DNA from: Nigerium sp.
GTDB taxonomy: Bacteria > Actinomycetota > Actinomycetes > Propionibacteriales > Propionibacteriaceae
Direction: 5' to 3'
DNA: 45,617 nt
Assembly (NCBI GenBank): GCA_016711325.1
Contig: JADJTH010000004.1
Span: 1 to 45,617 of the forward strand
Under the pieces are notes generated by a model. That model was not told the DNA's origin. It did not search any database and worked only from the letters and a program-made list of their open reading frames with translations. Every line of letters begins with the position of its first letter. Within the stretch, counting starts at the first letter, position 1. Below, piece after piece: positions 33,247-45,400 of the stretch. The translations under genes and the position numbers were made by a program.

Positions 33247-36197
33247 AACGCGTCGGAGCCGCGCTGGTGTTGCTGCTCATGCTGGGGGCACCGCCTGTTC
33301 TTCTGCTGGTGTGGGGTGTCACGGACTGGGGCGCCATCCGGCTGTGGCGCGCCACCGACGCGCGGGTGATCGCGGCCGTCCTGACCGGCATCGGCTGGAC
33401 CGCGTGGGGCCTGTGGGTCATCAGCGTCGCGGTCGAGGCGGCGCCGGCGCTCTCCGGACGGGCCAGGAGCTGGCGCCTACCGGGGTTGTCATGGTCGCAG
33501 GCCCTGGCGTCCGGCCTGCTCGCCGCCGCGTTGGCCCCGGCCTCGGGTGCCCTCGCCGCCCACGCGGCGCCGTCGCCCGCGACGGTCGCGGCCGGCCACG
33601 TGCCCGCCACGCCGGCCGCGACGGAGCCCGGCGCGCTGCCCGCGGAATCGGGCGAGCCGGCGCGGGTGGCGCTCGCGGCGTCCGAATCCGGCCAGCGCCA
33701 CACGGTGCGGCCGGCGGACGACCTGTGGAGCCTGGCAGAGCACTACTACGGCGACGGCGGGCGCTGGCGCAGCATCGTGGCGGCCAACGACGCGTTACGA
33801 GCGGATCCGCTGGCGCGGCTGGTCCCTGGCACGGTGCTGATCATTCCGGCACCCGTGCCGAGCGTGACCGTGGAGGGGTGACACCCCTTAGCGGGCTGGC
33901 TCGCGAGCACCTGGGTTCCGCCCACCGCTGGCCCGAGCTGCACGCCGCGAACGCAGAGCGGGTTCGCGATCCCGATCTGATTCGCCCAGGCTGGGTGCTG
34001 GCGCTGCCAATCCCCGCCAAGGGCGTCGGGCCGACGCTCGCGACCGAATCGGCGTCGCTCCTCCCCGACGGGCAGAATGCGCCCGACCTCGCGACGAACG
34101 GCCACGAGGGGGGCCTGTGGTGGCCGGCGAGCGCGATCCCGGTGGACCTCCGGTCGAGAGCGTGACGCCCGGCCCGCCGGCGCCCCACGGCGATACGGTG
34201 CCCCACGGCGATACGGCGCCCGCTGCCGCCCTCGTGGGAGGCATCGGTGCGCTCACCGCGTCGGCGGTACTGGGGGGCCTGGCCGTCCGGCGCCAGCTCC
34301 AGGCGCGGGCGCGTCCGCTCGGACGCCGGTACGCGCTGCCCGACGCCGAGCTGGCGCGCTACGAGACCGCGCTGGCCCGGCGGACGTCCGAGGGGCGTGC
34401 CGAGGGCGAGGATCGGTCGGACCGGATCCTGTTGATCGAGCGCGCCATGCGCCTGCTGACCGAGCACGCCGCCGCCCGTGCCGAACCGTTGCCGCCGCTG
34501 AGCCGGGCGCTGGTGGGGCCGGACGACCTGGAATTCCAGTACGGCGCCCCGCCCGCGTCCGTGCCGGAGGGGTTCGTGACCGTCGGTGACAGCCTGGTGG
34601 CGCGCTGGGCGTCGCTGCGTGCACTGCCCACGCCGGACGCCCCCGTCGCCTATCCCGCCCTCGTCACGCTCGGGGAGCTCGCCGGCGGCATGGTCGTGAT
34701 GATCGACGTGATGGCCTCGGGCGTGCTGGGCGTCCGGGCGACGCGCCGGACGCCGCCGGTGAGGTGCTCTCCGCGATGCTGGTCGAACTGGCGTGCGCGC
34801 CATGGGCGTCCGACCTCGACCTCGTGGTGGTGACCCACGACCCCACGTTCGCGCGGGTCGCTGGGGACGGCCGGATCGTCTGCGTCGGCGATCTCGCGCG
34901 CGGCGTCGAGCAGGTCGAGCGCTGGGTCGAGGAACGTTCGGCTCACCTTGACCCGGACGGCGGGGCCACCGGCCGCGCTTGGGCCGCCCGCCGCCTCGCC
35001 CCCGACCTGGCCGATGCGTGGACGCCGCAGGTCGCGCTGTTCGAGTTGCCGCCGGACGCGGACCAGCGCGCCCGCCTGGAGGCGGCCGTCGGGGACGGCG
35101 CCTGCGGGGTGGCGGTCATCGTCCCGGTCGGTGCGGACGCCGCGGCGCCCGACGACTGGGTGCTGACCCTCGATGGCCGGTGCCAGGTGAGTCACCTTGC
35201 CGCCCATGCGGTGCCACAGACGGTCCCGGCGGCGACCCGTGCCGCGCTCACTGAACTCCACTCGCTCGCCACCACCGCCGTGACCACGCCGGCACCCTGG
35301 TGGCCTACCCCCTCGGAGGACGACGTGAACATCATCGCGCTGCGCCCGCCCGTCCCTGTGGTGCGCGGACCTCACCTGCGTCTGCTCGGGCCGGTCGAAC
35401 TCACCGGCTGTGCCGGCGCGCCACCCACGCGGGCGATCGGTCAGTGCTTGGAGTACTGCGCCTGGCTTCTGCTGCACCCCGGCGCCACCTCGGTGCAGAT
35501 GACGCGCTCACTGCTCGTGGCGGACGCGACACGGCGCTCGAACATGAGCCGGCTCCGGGCCTGGCTGGGCTCGACCCCCGACGGTGCGCTCTATCTTCCG
35601 GACGCCTACTCCGGACGCATCCACCTGCACGCCGACGTCAGCTCGGACTGGGACGAACTCACCCTGCTTACCGCCGGCGGCGTCAACCGGCTTCCGCTCG
35701 ACCGGCTGATCACGGCCCTTGAGCTCGTGCGGGGCGCGCCGCTGGCGGACGCGGCGCCCGGCCAATGGGGATGGGCGGAGGAGTTCCGCTCGGACGCCGC
35801 CGCGCTGATCCGCGACATCGGCGTGGTGGCATCGCGTTCGGCCCGCCAGCGCGGCGACCTCGACACGGCGCGCCGGGCGGTCAACCGGGCGCTGCTCGCC
35901 GCACCCGAGGATGAACTGCTGCTGGCCGAACGCATCCGCACCGAGCACGCGGCCGGACGGGGCGACGACGTCGAACGCTTGGTGCGCCAGCTCACCCGTT
36001 CGGCGCGTATCCTCGGCGTCGATCTGCTCCCCGAGACCGTCGACCTCTGCCAGGAGGTCGTCGAGGACGCCTCCGCGCCCGCCGGTGATGGGGACGGGGC
36101 CAGGCCCCCTCACCCGGACGCCCCCGGCGCCCGGGCGGCTCAGCCGGCGCTGTGGCCTTCGCGCACGTACCACAGCAACCAGGGAAGCTCGGTTTGA
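33243..36197 (+). CDS. Membrane-anchored LysM protein with SARP/BTAD regulator module (frameshifted)
   Basis: This is one gene of about 980 residues when small indels are corrected. Order: two N-terminal transmembrane helices, a LysM domain (HTVRPADDLWSLAEHYYGDG), a second LysM (GDTLSGLAREHLG), a Pro-rich linker with a duplicated PHGDT unit, a further transmembrane helix (near 34230-34280), a soluble region, and a C-terminal SARP-type module. In that module a winged-helix part starts HLRLLGPVELTG and runs to MSRLRAWLG, followed by the BTAD part (QRGDLDTARRAVNRALLAAPEDELLLAERI). One G is extra at 33875-33878, one C is extra at 33884-33887, the frame shifts again at about 34080-34150, and one G is missing at 34736-34738. 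Similar LysM/BTAD proteins close Tad loci in other actinobacteria. A role as sensor-regulator of the pilus is inferred. Confidence 0.83.
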
Positions 36198-37008
36198 ACG
36201 GCGTCCACACCGAGGTCGAGGACGCGCGACCAGGCGGCCGTCGGGCTTTCGTTCACGGCCCGGCTGTCGTCGTAGCCGGCGAACAAAGGGATGCCGGTGG
36301 TGAGCGTCTCGCTGTTGATCCACGTCAGCAGGCGGTCGCGGCGCAGCCGGCCCATGACAGCGCGCGAGAACCAGGGGCTCTCGTCGTCGTGGGCGATCAG
36401 TTCGACGCCGACGAGGTTGATCGCCTCGTCGTGGATGGGCAGCCCGTGTACCTCGTCGGCGGTCTGGCAGATGGCCAGCGTCGGGTATTTCGTCTTGTGC
36501 TGACGCAGCTGGTTCCAGGGCGGCCGTCTCCCACGCGGGAACCTTCAGGATCAACTGGTCGTGCATGTGCAGCCCGTCCAGCATCCGCAGCAGCGCGGGC
36601 CAGCGCCACCACGACCGGTCGAGCGCGAACAGCACCGGGCGTCCCTTGAACTGCGACAGCAGGCCGCCGAGGCGTTCGACGGGCATCCGGTGGCCGGGCC
36701 GGTTCTTCCAGATGTAGGTCAGGTCCGCTATCTCGGATGCGGGCATCGACTGAATGTTGCGGTCGACACCGAGGTACTCGGCCTCGAACCCGTCGTGAAA
36801 CGCGAAGAACACGCCGTCGGAACTGGCCGACACGTCGATCTTCACGATGTCGGCGCCCGAACTGAGCGCGGCGCGCACCGCCATCGCGGTGTTGCTCGGG
36901 ATGGGCCCGACGCTGACCCCCCGCGTGGGAGACGATCAGGGGTCGGTGGGTCGTGCCCAGGCTGTTCAGCAGGGCGTTCGTCTCGGCGTGGACGATGTCT
37001 CCGTACAC
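36140..37008 (-). CDS. Glycerophosphodiester phosphodiesterase-like protein, degenerate (frameshifted)
   Basis: The GDPD TIM-barrel family is recognisable in RPLIVSHAGG, GPIPSNTAMAVRAALSSGADIVKIDV and DGVFFAFHDGFEAEYLG, and in the C-terminal FAGYDDSRAVNES. The usual catalytic HRG, PENT and ExD motifs read HAG, PSNT and KID, so metal binding is probably impaired. GTG 37008 follows GGAGG. The frame changes near 36915 and 36515. Corrected length is about 290 residues. Its last about 58 bp overlap the 3' end of the convergent LysM/SARP gene. Confidence 0.72.
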
Positions 37009-37175
37009 AACAACCTCCTTGGTGCGCCCGCAGCGGTGGGGGAAGGCCTGATCCACTGTACCGAGCGGTGGGCTGACTTGCCCCAGTCCGTGCCGGATCG
37101 AGGAGAGTGCATCGTTCTTGGGACACGGCCTTGACAACGTGGAAGAATCGGACCGCCGCGCGACGAAGGAGTGAG
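37009..37175. promoter_or_regulatory. Divergent promoter region, GDPD-like gene and fumarase
   Basis: On the minus strand TACAGT (37060-37055) is a good -10 for the GDPD-like gene, with a weak -35. On the plus strand TTGACA (37131-37136) is a perfect -35, but no matching -10 is seen at 16-18 nt. GAAGGAG at 37165-37171 is the fumarase ribosome-binding site. Confidence 0.45.
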
Positions 37176-38920
<1,745 letters not shown>

Positions 38921-39017
38921 CGACGCCTACGACCTGGTCATCGGCGTCCGCCGAGAGGAGAAGATCGCCTATCAGGCGACGTCGCAACTCACTCGCAGCG
39001 CGGCGTTATCAGGCCGC

Positions 39018-40634
39018 TCACCGAACCGACTGCGGGGAGCCGCCGGGGGCGCCCACCGTGGGCGACCGGCCGGTCGGCGGGCAGATCCCGTCCGACCCGG
39101 CCACGCGGGCCTCGAAGTAGGAACCCGGCCCTCGTGCACGACCGGCCCGCCCGTCGAGCACCGTGACCCGGCCGTCGTCGACGGCCCGGTGCCAAGTGGA
39201 GCCGCGCGGGTCCGGCCAGCGTCCGGGAACGCCACCGGACCGACCTTGCGCAGCGTGTCGCGCGTACCGCGGATGTCCCACAGGCGGGTGAGGTGGTCAG
39301 CCCCGGGTCGTCCGCCCGAACACGCCGCCGATCGAGACCACCGATACCTCGACGCCGAGCAGCGTCAGCATGGTGCTCGCGCCCACCACCATCTGCGCGC
39401 CACCCGAGTAGCCGATGAGGGTGACCAGGACGCCACAGCCGGGTGTGTAGCCGTGCCGCAGCAGGGCTCGCCAGATCTGCTGCGCCAGGCCCGCGTTGAG
39501 CGTGGGGCCGTAGCGCGGGTCGGCCGGGACCATCACCCGCCCGGCGTGTTGCGCAGGTTGATCAGGTTGGGCGCGATGCCCTCGCGGCGGGCTTTGCCCG
39601 GAGCTTGACGAGGCGTCCCCACAGCCAGGCGGTGGCCCGCTGCACCAGGCTGCGGTTGTCGACGGCGGAGGGGAACACCTCGGCGATCACCGGCACGCCA
39701 GGCGGGGCTGCGGCGAGCTTGTCGCAGAAGCCCGCGCTCGCCGGGCCAACAGGAGGGTGTGGCCCGTCGATCATGCCGACGCCGGACAGGTAGATGACGT
39801 AGCGCGCGGGTTGTGTCCCGGCCGGATGCCGGGTCGGGCCGTATTCGAGGAGTTCGTAGGTGTGCCGCCTCTTGGCCGCGCCGCGCATCGACCACCAGCG
39901 CAACGATTCCAGCGGGGAGAGCAGAGCGGGCAGCAGCAGGAGGCCGCCGGCGTTTCCCAGGATCCAGGGCAGCATCACGTCTCACTCGCTGAGCACCGCG
40001 TTCACCGGGATGAACGGTGTGCCGGCCAGGATGTCGCGCAAGGTCACGATGACCGGCTGGCCGGACGCCGATGCTCCACAGCCGTGAGGCGGCCCGCCGA
40101 TCAGCGCCGCCAGCGCCCAGGACAGCAGGTGCATCGCCAGCCAGCCGGACGCCGTGACCACGAGCGCGTGCCCGAGGGTGATGCCGTACCCAGGCTTGCC
40201 AGCAGCAGGAAGCTGACGACGAACGACCACGCTTCGAGTGCCCGGGCGAGGAAGAGCCCCAGGTGCGGCACGAACGTGAAGGCCGCGAACACGTGGGGCG
40301 CCATCGCGAGCAGGAAGAGACGACCATGTGCCCGATGGGGATCACCCGGCCGGTCACGACGGTGGCCACCGCCCAGGTCGCCAGCGCCTCGACCACCCGC
40401 AGCACGAAGATCAACTCCGCGCCCAGCACGCCGGCGACGATCATCCTGACGCCGCGCGCCTGGTTCAGGCAGCAGGACGCCGCCGTGCCCCAGGGCGATG
40501 GACGCCCACGCGAGCACCGCGACGCCGAGCGAGGGAGCAGCGCGTCGGCGTTCGTGACCAACGCGTTGGTCGCCCGGATCGCCTGGGTGGATGATCAGCC
40601 CCAGGACCGCCTGCAAGGTGTCGGGGACGCCCAT
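39018..40634 (-). CDS. YIP1-like membrane protein with alpha/beta-hydrolase part (frameshifted)
   Basis: The first part, from about 40634 to 39985, encodes a membrane domain with five to six helices (for example GVRMIVAGVLGAELIFVLRV and LEAWSFVVSFLLLASLG), resembling YIP1 proteins, with MGVPDTLQAVLGLIIHP at the start. The second part has LPWILGNAGGLLLLPALL, RYVIYLSGVGMIDG and the nucleophile-like GYSGGAQMVVGA, as in alpha/beta-hydrolases. At least five frame changes (near 40600, 40490, 40300, 40180 and 39980-39540) scatter it over all three frames. The stop at 39018 is the best guess. ATG 40634 is weakly supported. It lies directly downstream of thioredoxin. Confidence 0.6.
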
Positions 40635-40660
40635 GGTCTCGTCGTCGGAGGAGGCGTGGA

Positions 40661-40975
40661 TCAGAGGTAGTCGGCGAGGGCCTTGACGATGGCGCCCTTG
40701 CTCTTGCTGCCCGTCATCGAGGTGACGAGTTCGCCGTTCCACGAACACCTGCAGGGTAGGGATGCTCATGATCCATGTAGTTCATCGGCGTGGGCCCGGG
40801 TTGTCGTTAGTGTCGAGCTTCGCGAACCGGATCTTGTCGCCGTACTCGCGGTCGAGTTCGTCGATGATCGGCGCGATCTGCTTGCACGGTGCGCCAGTCG
40901 GCCCAGTAATCCGCAAGACGGGAGCGGCGGGGCGAGCACCTCGTCGGCGAAGGTCGCGTCGGTGACGGCGATCAT
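40661..40975 (-). CDS. trxA: Thioredoxin (frameshifted)
   Basis: This thiol-disulfide reductant has about 105 residues. The start at ATG 40975 follows AAGGAG and reads MIAVTDATFADEVL. The active-site region as written gives GAPCKQIAPIIDELDREYGD and FAKLDTNDNP. The expected WCxPC is visible only if two bases are restored near 40893-40898. The C-terminal part SIPTLQVFV, GSKSKGAIVKALADYL lies in another frame and ends at TGA 40661. A promoter-like TACAGT lies at 41018-41013 on the minus strand. Confidence 0.8.
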
Positions 40976-41060
40976 GCGGACTCCTTAGGTGTCCGGTCAG
41001 TTGATCGGCACCACTGTAGCGCCGCCCGATCGGCTCGCCTCCGCGGGTAGTGTCCTGGCC

Positions 41061-42151
41061 ATGGAGTGGCTGCGGATCGGCGCGACGTCCGCCCGACGCA
41101 CCGGGCTGACGCACCGCACGCTGCGTCACTACGACGAACTGGGCCTGCTCGTGCCCGGCGGTCGTTCGGACGGCGGCTACCGGCTGTACTCAGGCGCCGA
41201 TCTCAGGCGGCTGCTCGCGACTCCAGCATCTGAAGTCGCTCGGCATGGGGCTGGAAGAGATCGGTCGCGCGCTGGACGATCCGGCCTTCGATGCCGCCGA
41301 GGCGCTGCGCCGGCCCGCCGCCCTGGTCGAGCGGCGCATCGCGGACGAGGGCGGATCTGCTGGCCCGGCTCCGCCGCCTGGAGCGGTCGGCCGACGCAGG
41401 CTGGGAGGACGTCGTGGACGCGATCGCACTGGCGAGAAGCTGCGCCGCGGACGCCGCCATCCGGTTCCGCACGGTGCTTCGATGCCGGGCGCGCGCTCGA
41501 GGTGGATGACCTGGTGGAGGCGATCCGCGACGAACACGAGCCCGGCGTGCGCGAGGTGCTGACGTGGGCGTTGGCCCAGCATGGGGGCAGCCGTGATCCC
41601 CGTTGCCACGCTGGCGGACGCCAATGACGCGGACGTCCGCCATCAGGTGGCTCGTGCTCGGCGAAAGTGGCGGACGCGGGCGCGCTCGGCACGGTGCGGG
41701 GGCTGCTGAGGACGCGGACGCCCGCGTCGCCGCGAAAGCGGCGTTCGCGCTGGGAAGGATCGGCGGGTCGGACGCCGTCGCGGCGCTCACCGGCGTCCTC
41801 GGCCGGGGGCGGGGTGGTGAGGCGGGTCGCCGCGGCTGGACGCTCTCCGGCGTCCTGGGTGCGGACGCAGTGCCCGCGCTGGTCAGGGGCGCTCGCCTCG
41901 CCGGCGCCGGAGGTGCGCGCGGACGCCGCAGACACGCTCAGGCTGATCGGGAGTGTCGACGGTGTGGCGGCCCCTGGCGGTGGCCGCCGCGGACCGTGTG
42001 ATTCGGATGTGGCCGTGGCGGCGCTGATGGCGCTCGCGGCCATCGGAGCCGACGAAGCGCGCGCCGCGATTGCCGCCCACGCCCAGGCGCCGGGGCGTCA
42101 GGACTGGTCGCGCGCCGGTTGGAGACCGCGGAGACAGGCACGACCGGGTGA
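41061..42151 (+). CDS. MerR-family regulator with HEAT-like repeats (frameshifted)
   Basis: The N-terminal MerR winged helix is clear: GLTHRTLRHYDELGLLVPGGRSDGGYRLYS, followed by HLKSLGMGLEEIGRALDDP and a coiled dimerisation helix (LVERRI, LLARLRRLE). The C-terminal half holds alanine-rich HEAT or PBS-lyase-like repeats (DVRHQVARALGKVADAGAL, ARVAAKAAFALGRIGGSDAV, APEVRADAADTLRLIGSVDGVAAL). Small indels near 41220, 41360, 41485, 41665, 41710, 41820 and 42095 break the frame. The stop at 42151 assumes the last one. A -10-like TAGTGT lies 8 nt before ATG 41061, and no ribosome-binding site is visible. Confidence 0.75.
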
Positions 42152-42193
42152 TTGATCGGTTTGGGCTCAGGTTGTCGTTTCAGGAGGGGTCAA

Positions 42194-42212
42194 CCAACCG
42201 TTTTCGGGTTGG
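42194..42212 (+). terminator. Short hairpin after the MerR gene
   Basis: CCAACC-GTTTTCG-GGTTGG forms a 6-bp stem about 40 bp past the MerR stop. It is a candidate terminator and has no T-run after it. Confidence 0.4.
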
Positions 42213-42215
42213 AGC

Positions 42216-42269
42216 TCAGAGATGGTCGTTATGGGCTCGGGTGCGGCGTCTCATCGCGACCATCTCTGA
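42216..42269. repeat. Inverted repeat related to the 4971-5134 element
   Basis: TCAGAGATGGTCG (42216-42228) and its exact complement CGACCATCTCTGA (42257-42269) are separated by 28 bp. Flanks GGAGC before the left arm and TTATGGGC after it align with GGGGC and CTATGAGC around the motif at 5021-5046. This marks it as a divergent member of the same intergenic repeat family. Confidence 0.6.
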
Positions 42270-42409
42270 AGCCACCGTTCGACCTTCACCCCCGGCATTT
42301 CCGACCATCTGCGAGGCCGAACTGGCATCGAGGCCGCGACGAAGGGCCCGTTGGCCGGGGTCACTACCCTCAGGCACGAAGCACACCTGCCCCACGAAAG
42401 AGGCCGACC

Positions 42410-45400
42410 ATGGGCGTCCTCGACCATGCCATCGCCGAGCTTCGGCGCTGGCATCACTGCCCGCGTGCGGCCGTCCGCTGCCGCGCCGCCTGCGACGCCT
42501 GCAGCCTGCCGCTCGGCGGCGACAGCGCGCGGCTGCTGCGCGAACAATCCGAGGCGGCGGCACGAGGCGCTGGAATTGCGGCAGCGGACGCTCGCTCAGC
42601 TCATGTCGCCCGGGGTAGACACCGCCGCCCAGAACGGCAACCCGCGCGACGGTGGCTACCCCGGGCGACTCGCGTCCCGCCGGCGGTGACGGCGCCTCCG
42701 CCCGCGCCCACATCCACCCCAGCGCCCCCGACCCGCCACCGGCCCGAGGTCAGCACCGGTCGCGGTCTTCGGCAGTCCGGGGTCGGCGCCCGTGGCGGCG
42801 GCGCTCGTCGGCTACCCTCCGCCAGGCCCGGACTGGTGCCGGATCGTCCTGCTGGTGTACTGGCAGCCACGCGTCGCCGCGACCTGGCGATGCGACGCCG
42901 CCGTCAGGTGTCAACGCCGCGGCGGTCCCAACAGGCACGGCGCTCTCTGCCTTCTGGTGATCGTGCTCTCTCTTCGTCCGAGGGCTCCCGGCCGACAGCG
43001 CGCCTCGCCGCGGCCTGCGCCACCGCCGGCCTGGCCGCCAGGCTGAGCGCGGCTGGCTTCCGGCTACGGCTCCGCCCGTGGGTGTCGGCCAGCATTCTGC
43101 TCGCCCCGTTCGCAGCGGCGTTGGCGGCGTTCAGCTTCCTCCCGCCACGGTGACCTCTGGAAGACCGTCCTCGCCCTGGTGGCCGCCATCAGCGCTCGCC
43201 GCCGGCGGACGCTGGGTCGCCCGCCACTGGCAGGGGGGACCGTCGGTCGGCTGCCGTTCGTCGCCGAGCGGATTCTCGTCGGACTCGGCGCGGCCGTGGC
43301 GTTGGCGCTCCGAGGAAGCGGTGGCGCTGACCGTGGCCTGCCCTGGGCGCGGACGCGTCCCGCTCCCGTGGCGGCGCTCCTGGCGCTCGCCGTGGCGTCC
43401 GCCGCCTGGGTGCCCAGTGCCAGCGCCGACTCGGGATGGCGGCGGGTCGCCGGCATGGTCGCGATCCTGGCCCCAGTGCTGCTGGTGCTCCAGGCTGGAC
43501 GGTTCGTCGTTGCTGGCGGCGTCCTCGGCGTCCGTCGGCTGGCTGGCGCTGGCCGCGCTGAGCGTGTCGCGGCCGGGGCGGTCCCGGCCGGTGGTCCCAG
43601 ACCGTTGAAGGGGGCTGGGTGGCCGCGCTGCTGCTCACCCCTGCCCGCGGGCAGGAACTGCTCAGCAGTGTCGACGCGGGGCCGGGTGACGTCGGCGGCG
43701 TGCGGGTGCTGATGGCCGGCTGGACGCTGCCGGACGCCAGCTACGCCGCCGCGGCCTGCTGGTGATGGCCGCGGTGTGCGCGGTGGCTTAGTCGTGCTGC
43801 CGGCGATCCGGTTCGGAAGTCGGTGACCGCCGCCCCGGGTGGGCCGGTCAGGGGCGGACACCCCGGCTGGCGACTGGTGTGCCGAAGCGGGACTGGTGTA
43901 TCGGCAGGACTGGTGGTGCCGAGCAGGTCGAGCGTGCAAGAGTGTGAGCCGTTGGCTGTGGCCCTGGCTGGCCCTGACGGTTCATGGCGCTGGCCGCGCT
44001 GCCGATCATCCGCTGGTAGCTCAGCCCGGCCTGCTGCTGAGCCTGGCACTGGTGTGCGGCCTGGTCGCCTGGCGGGCGGGGACACAGCACGCCGGCGATG
44101 CGAGTTTGGCCGGACACTCGGCGGTGGACTGGTGATCGTCGCGGCCGCTGCGGCCAGTTCGGGACGCCGTCCGCTGACAACAGCCGCGGGCGCCGGCGTG
44201 GTCGCGCTGGTGATCGGCTGAGGTGCCACGGTGTCCCCGGCCCGCGCGTCCCGTGCTGGTCGGGGCGGGGCTACCACCGGCTACGCGCTGACCTGTTCGG
44301 CTTCGCGCTGCGCTGGTACCCGCTGGGCTGGGACGCGTGGGAGTGGACGCCAGGTGCTGAAGCACCGCTTCGCGGTGGCGGCCAGCTGGTGTCCTCGGCG
44401 TGCTGGCGGCGACGCGCCGGCAGTCGGCCCGTGGGTGGGGTGTCGTCGTTGGCGTCCGGCGACGGGAGGAGCCGGCTGCGGCCAGCCGCCACCCAGCCTT
44501 CGCGCGGCAGGGGAGCCTGGTCCATCCACGGCCGTGCGGGCCCCTCCGTCCCCGGACTCGCGCTGTCGCGGCGGGCGCGTCAGGCTGGAGCCGGACCCCG
44601 CGGCGGCCCGGCGTCGGGGCCTCAGCGGCCGCGACGGCCTTGACCATGCTGGGGGATCGGCCTGGTGCCGCTGGCTCCTGGCCGTCTGGACGGTGCTGGA
44701 CGGCCGCACCTGGTGGGCAACCGGAGCCGCCGCCAGCATGCTGGCCGTGGAGGCGGCGATCACCGGACGCGGCCGTCCGCAGCCCCTTGGCTGCGGGTGC
44801 TCGCCGCGCCAGCCTGCTGCACCGACCGCCGGAATCCTGCTGGTCAACGCCGGCGCGATGCTGATCCCGGGCTCCGAAAGTTTCGCCCGGTCCTGCTGCC
44901 GATCGTGGCCGCCCTCGCCGGGTGACGGCCATCGCCGCGCACGGGGCCGTCCGGATCGAGACCATCGATCCGGGCGGCAGTCCCGATCCGGGGCGCCTTC
45001 GAGCGGGCGCGCTGCTGACCCGCGGTGGCGTCCGTTGTGCTGGCGGTGGTACGCGCTTGCCGACGGGCCTGAGCACCGCGCTGGTGGTGTGCGCGATCCT
45101 CGCAGCCGGCGCCGCGGTGGTGGCGACCCAGCCCGATCGTCGCGCGGTGTGGTGAGATGATTTGGCTTCGTTGGCGGCGTCGGGGTGCTGTGGAGCGCGC
45201 TGGAATGCTGCTCGAGGTCGGCACCTCGTCGAGGGCCTACACGCTGCCGCTCGCAGGGGCGGCGGTGATCGTCAGGCCGGCGCTCGCGCGCCGCCATCCC
45301 GCGGTGGTGGGTGCTGGCCGTCGCCGGGCTGCAACTCGGGCTGTGGCCGACCTGGGTGCTGGCCCCGACCGGACGCGGCCTGCTCGCTCGCGCCACAGGA

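Noticed and set aside
33870..33890. Programmed frameshifting in the LysM/SARP gene
   Set aside because: Two separate +1 homopolymer expansions 10 bp apart plus two more downstream fit sequencing error better than a slippery site, and no stimulatory structure was seen.
34180..34215. Tandem CCCCACGGCGATACGG unit (two copies) as a regulatory repeat
   Set aside because: It lies inside the Pro-rich linker of the LysM/SARP gene and encodes a duplicated PHGDT, so it is a simple in-frame coding duplication.
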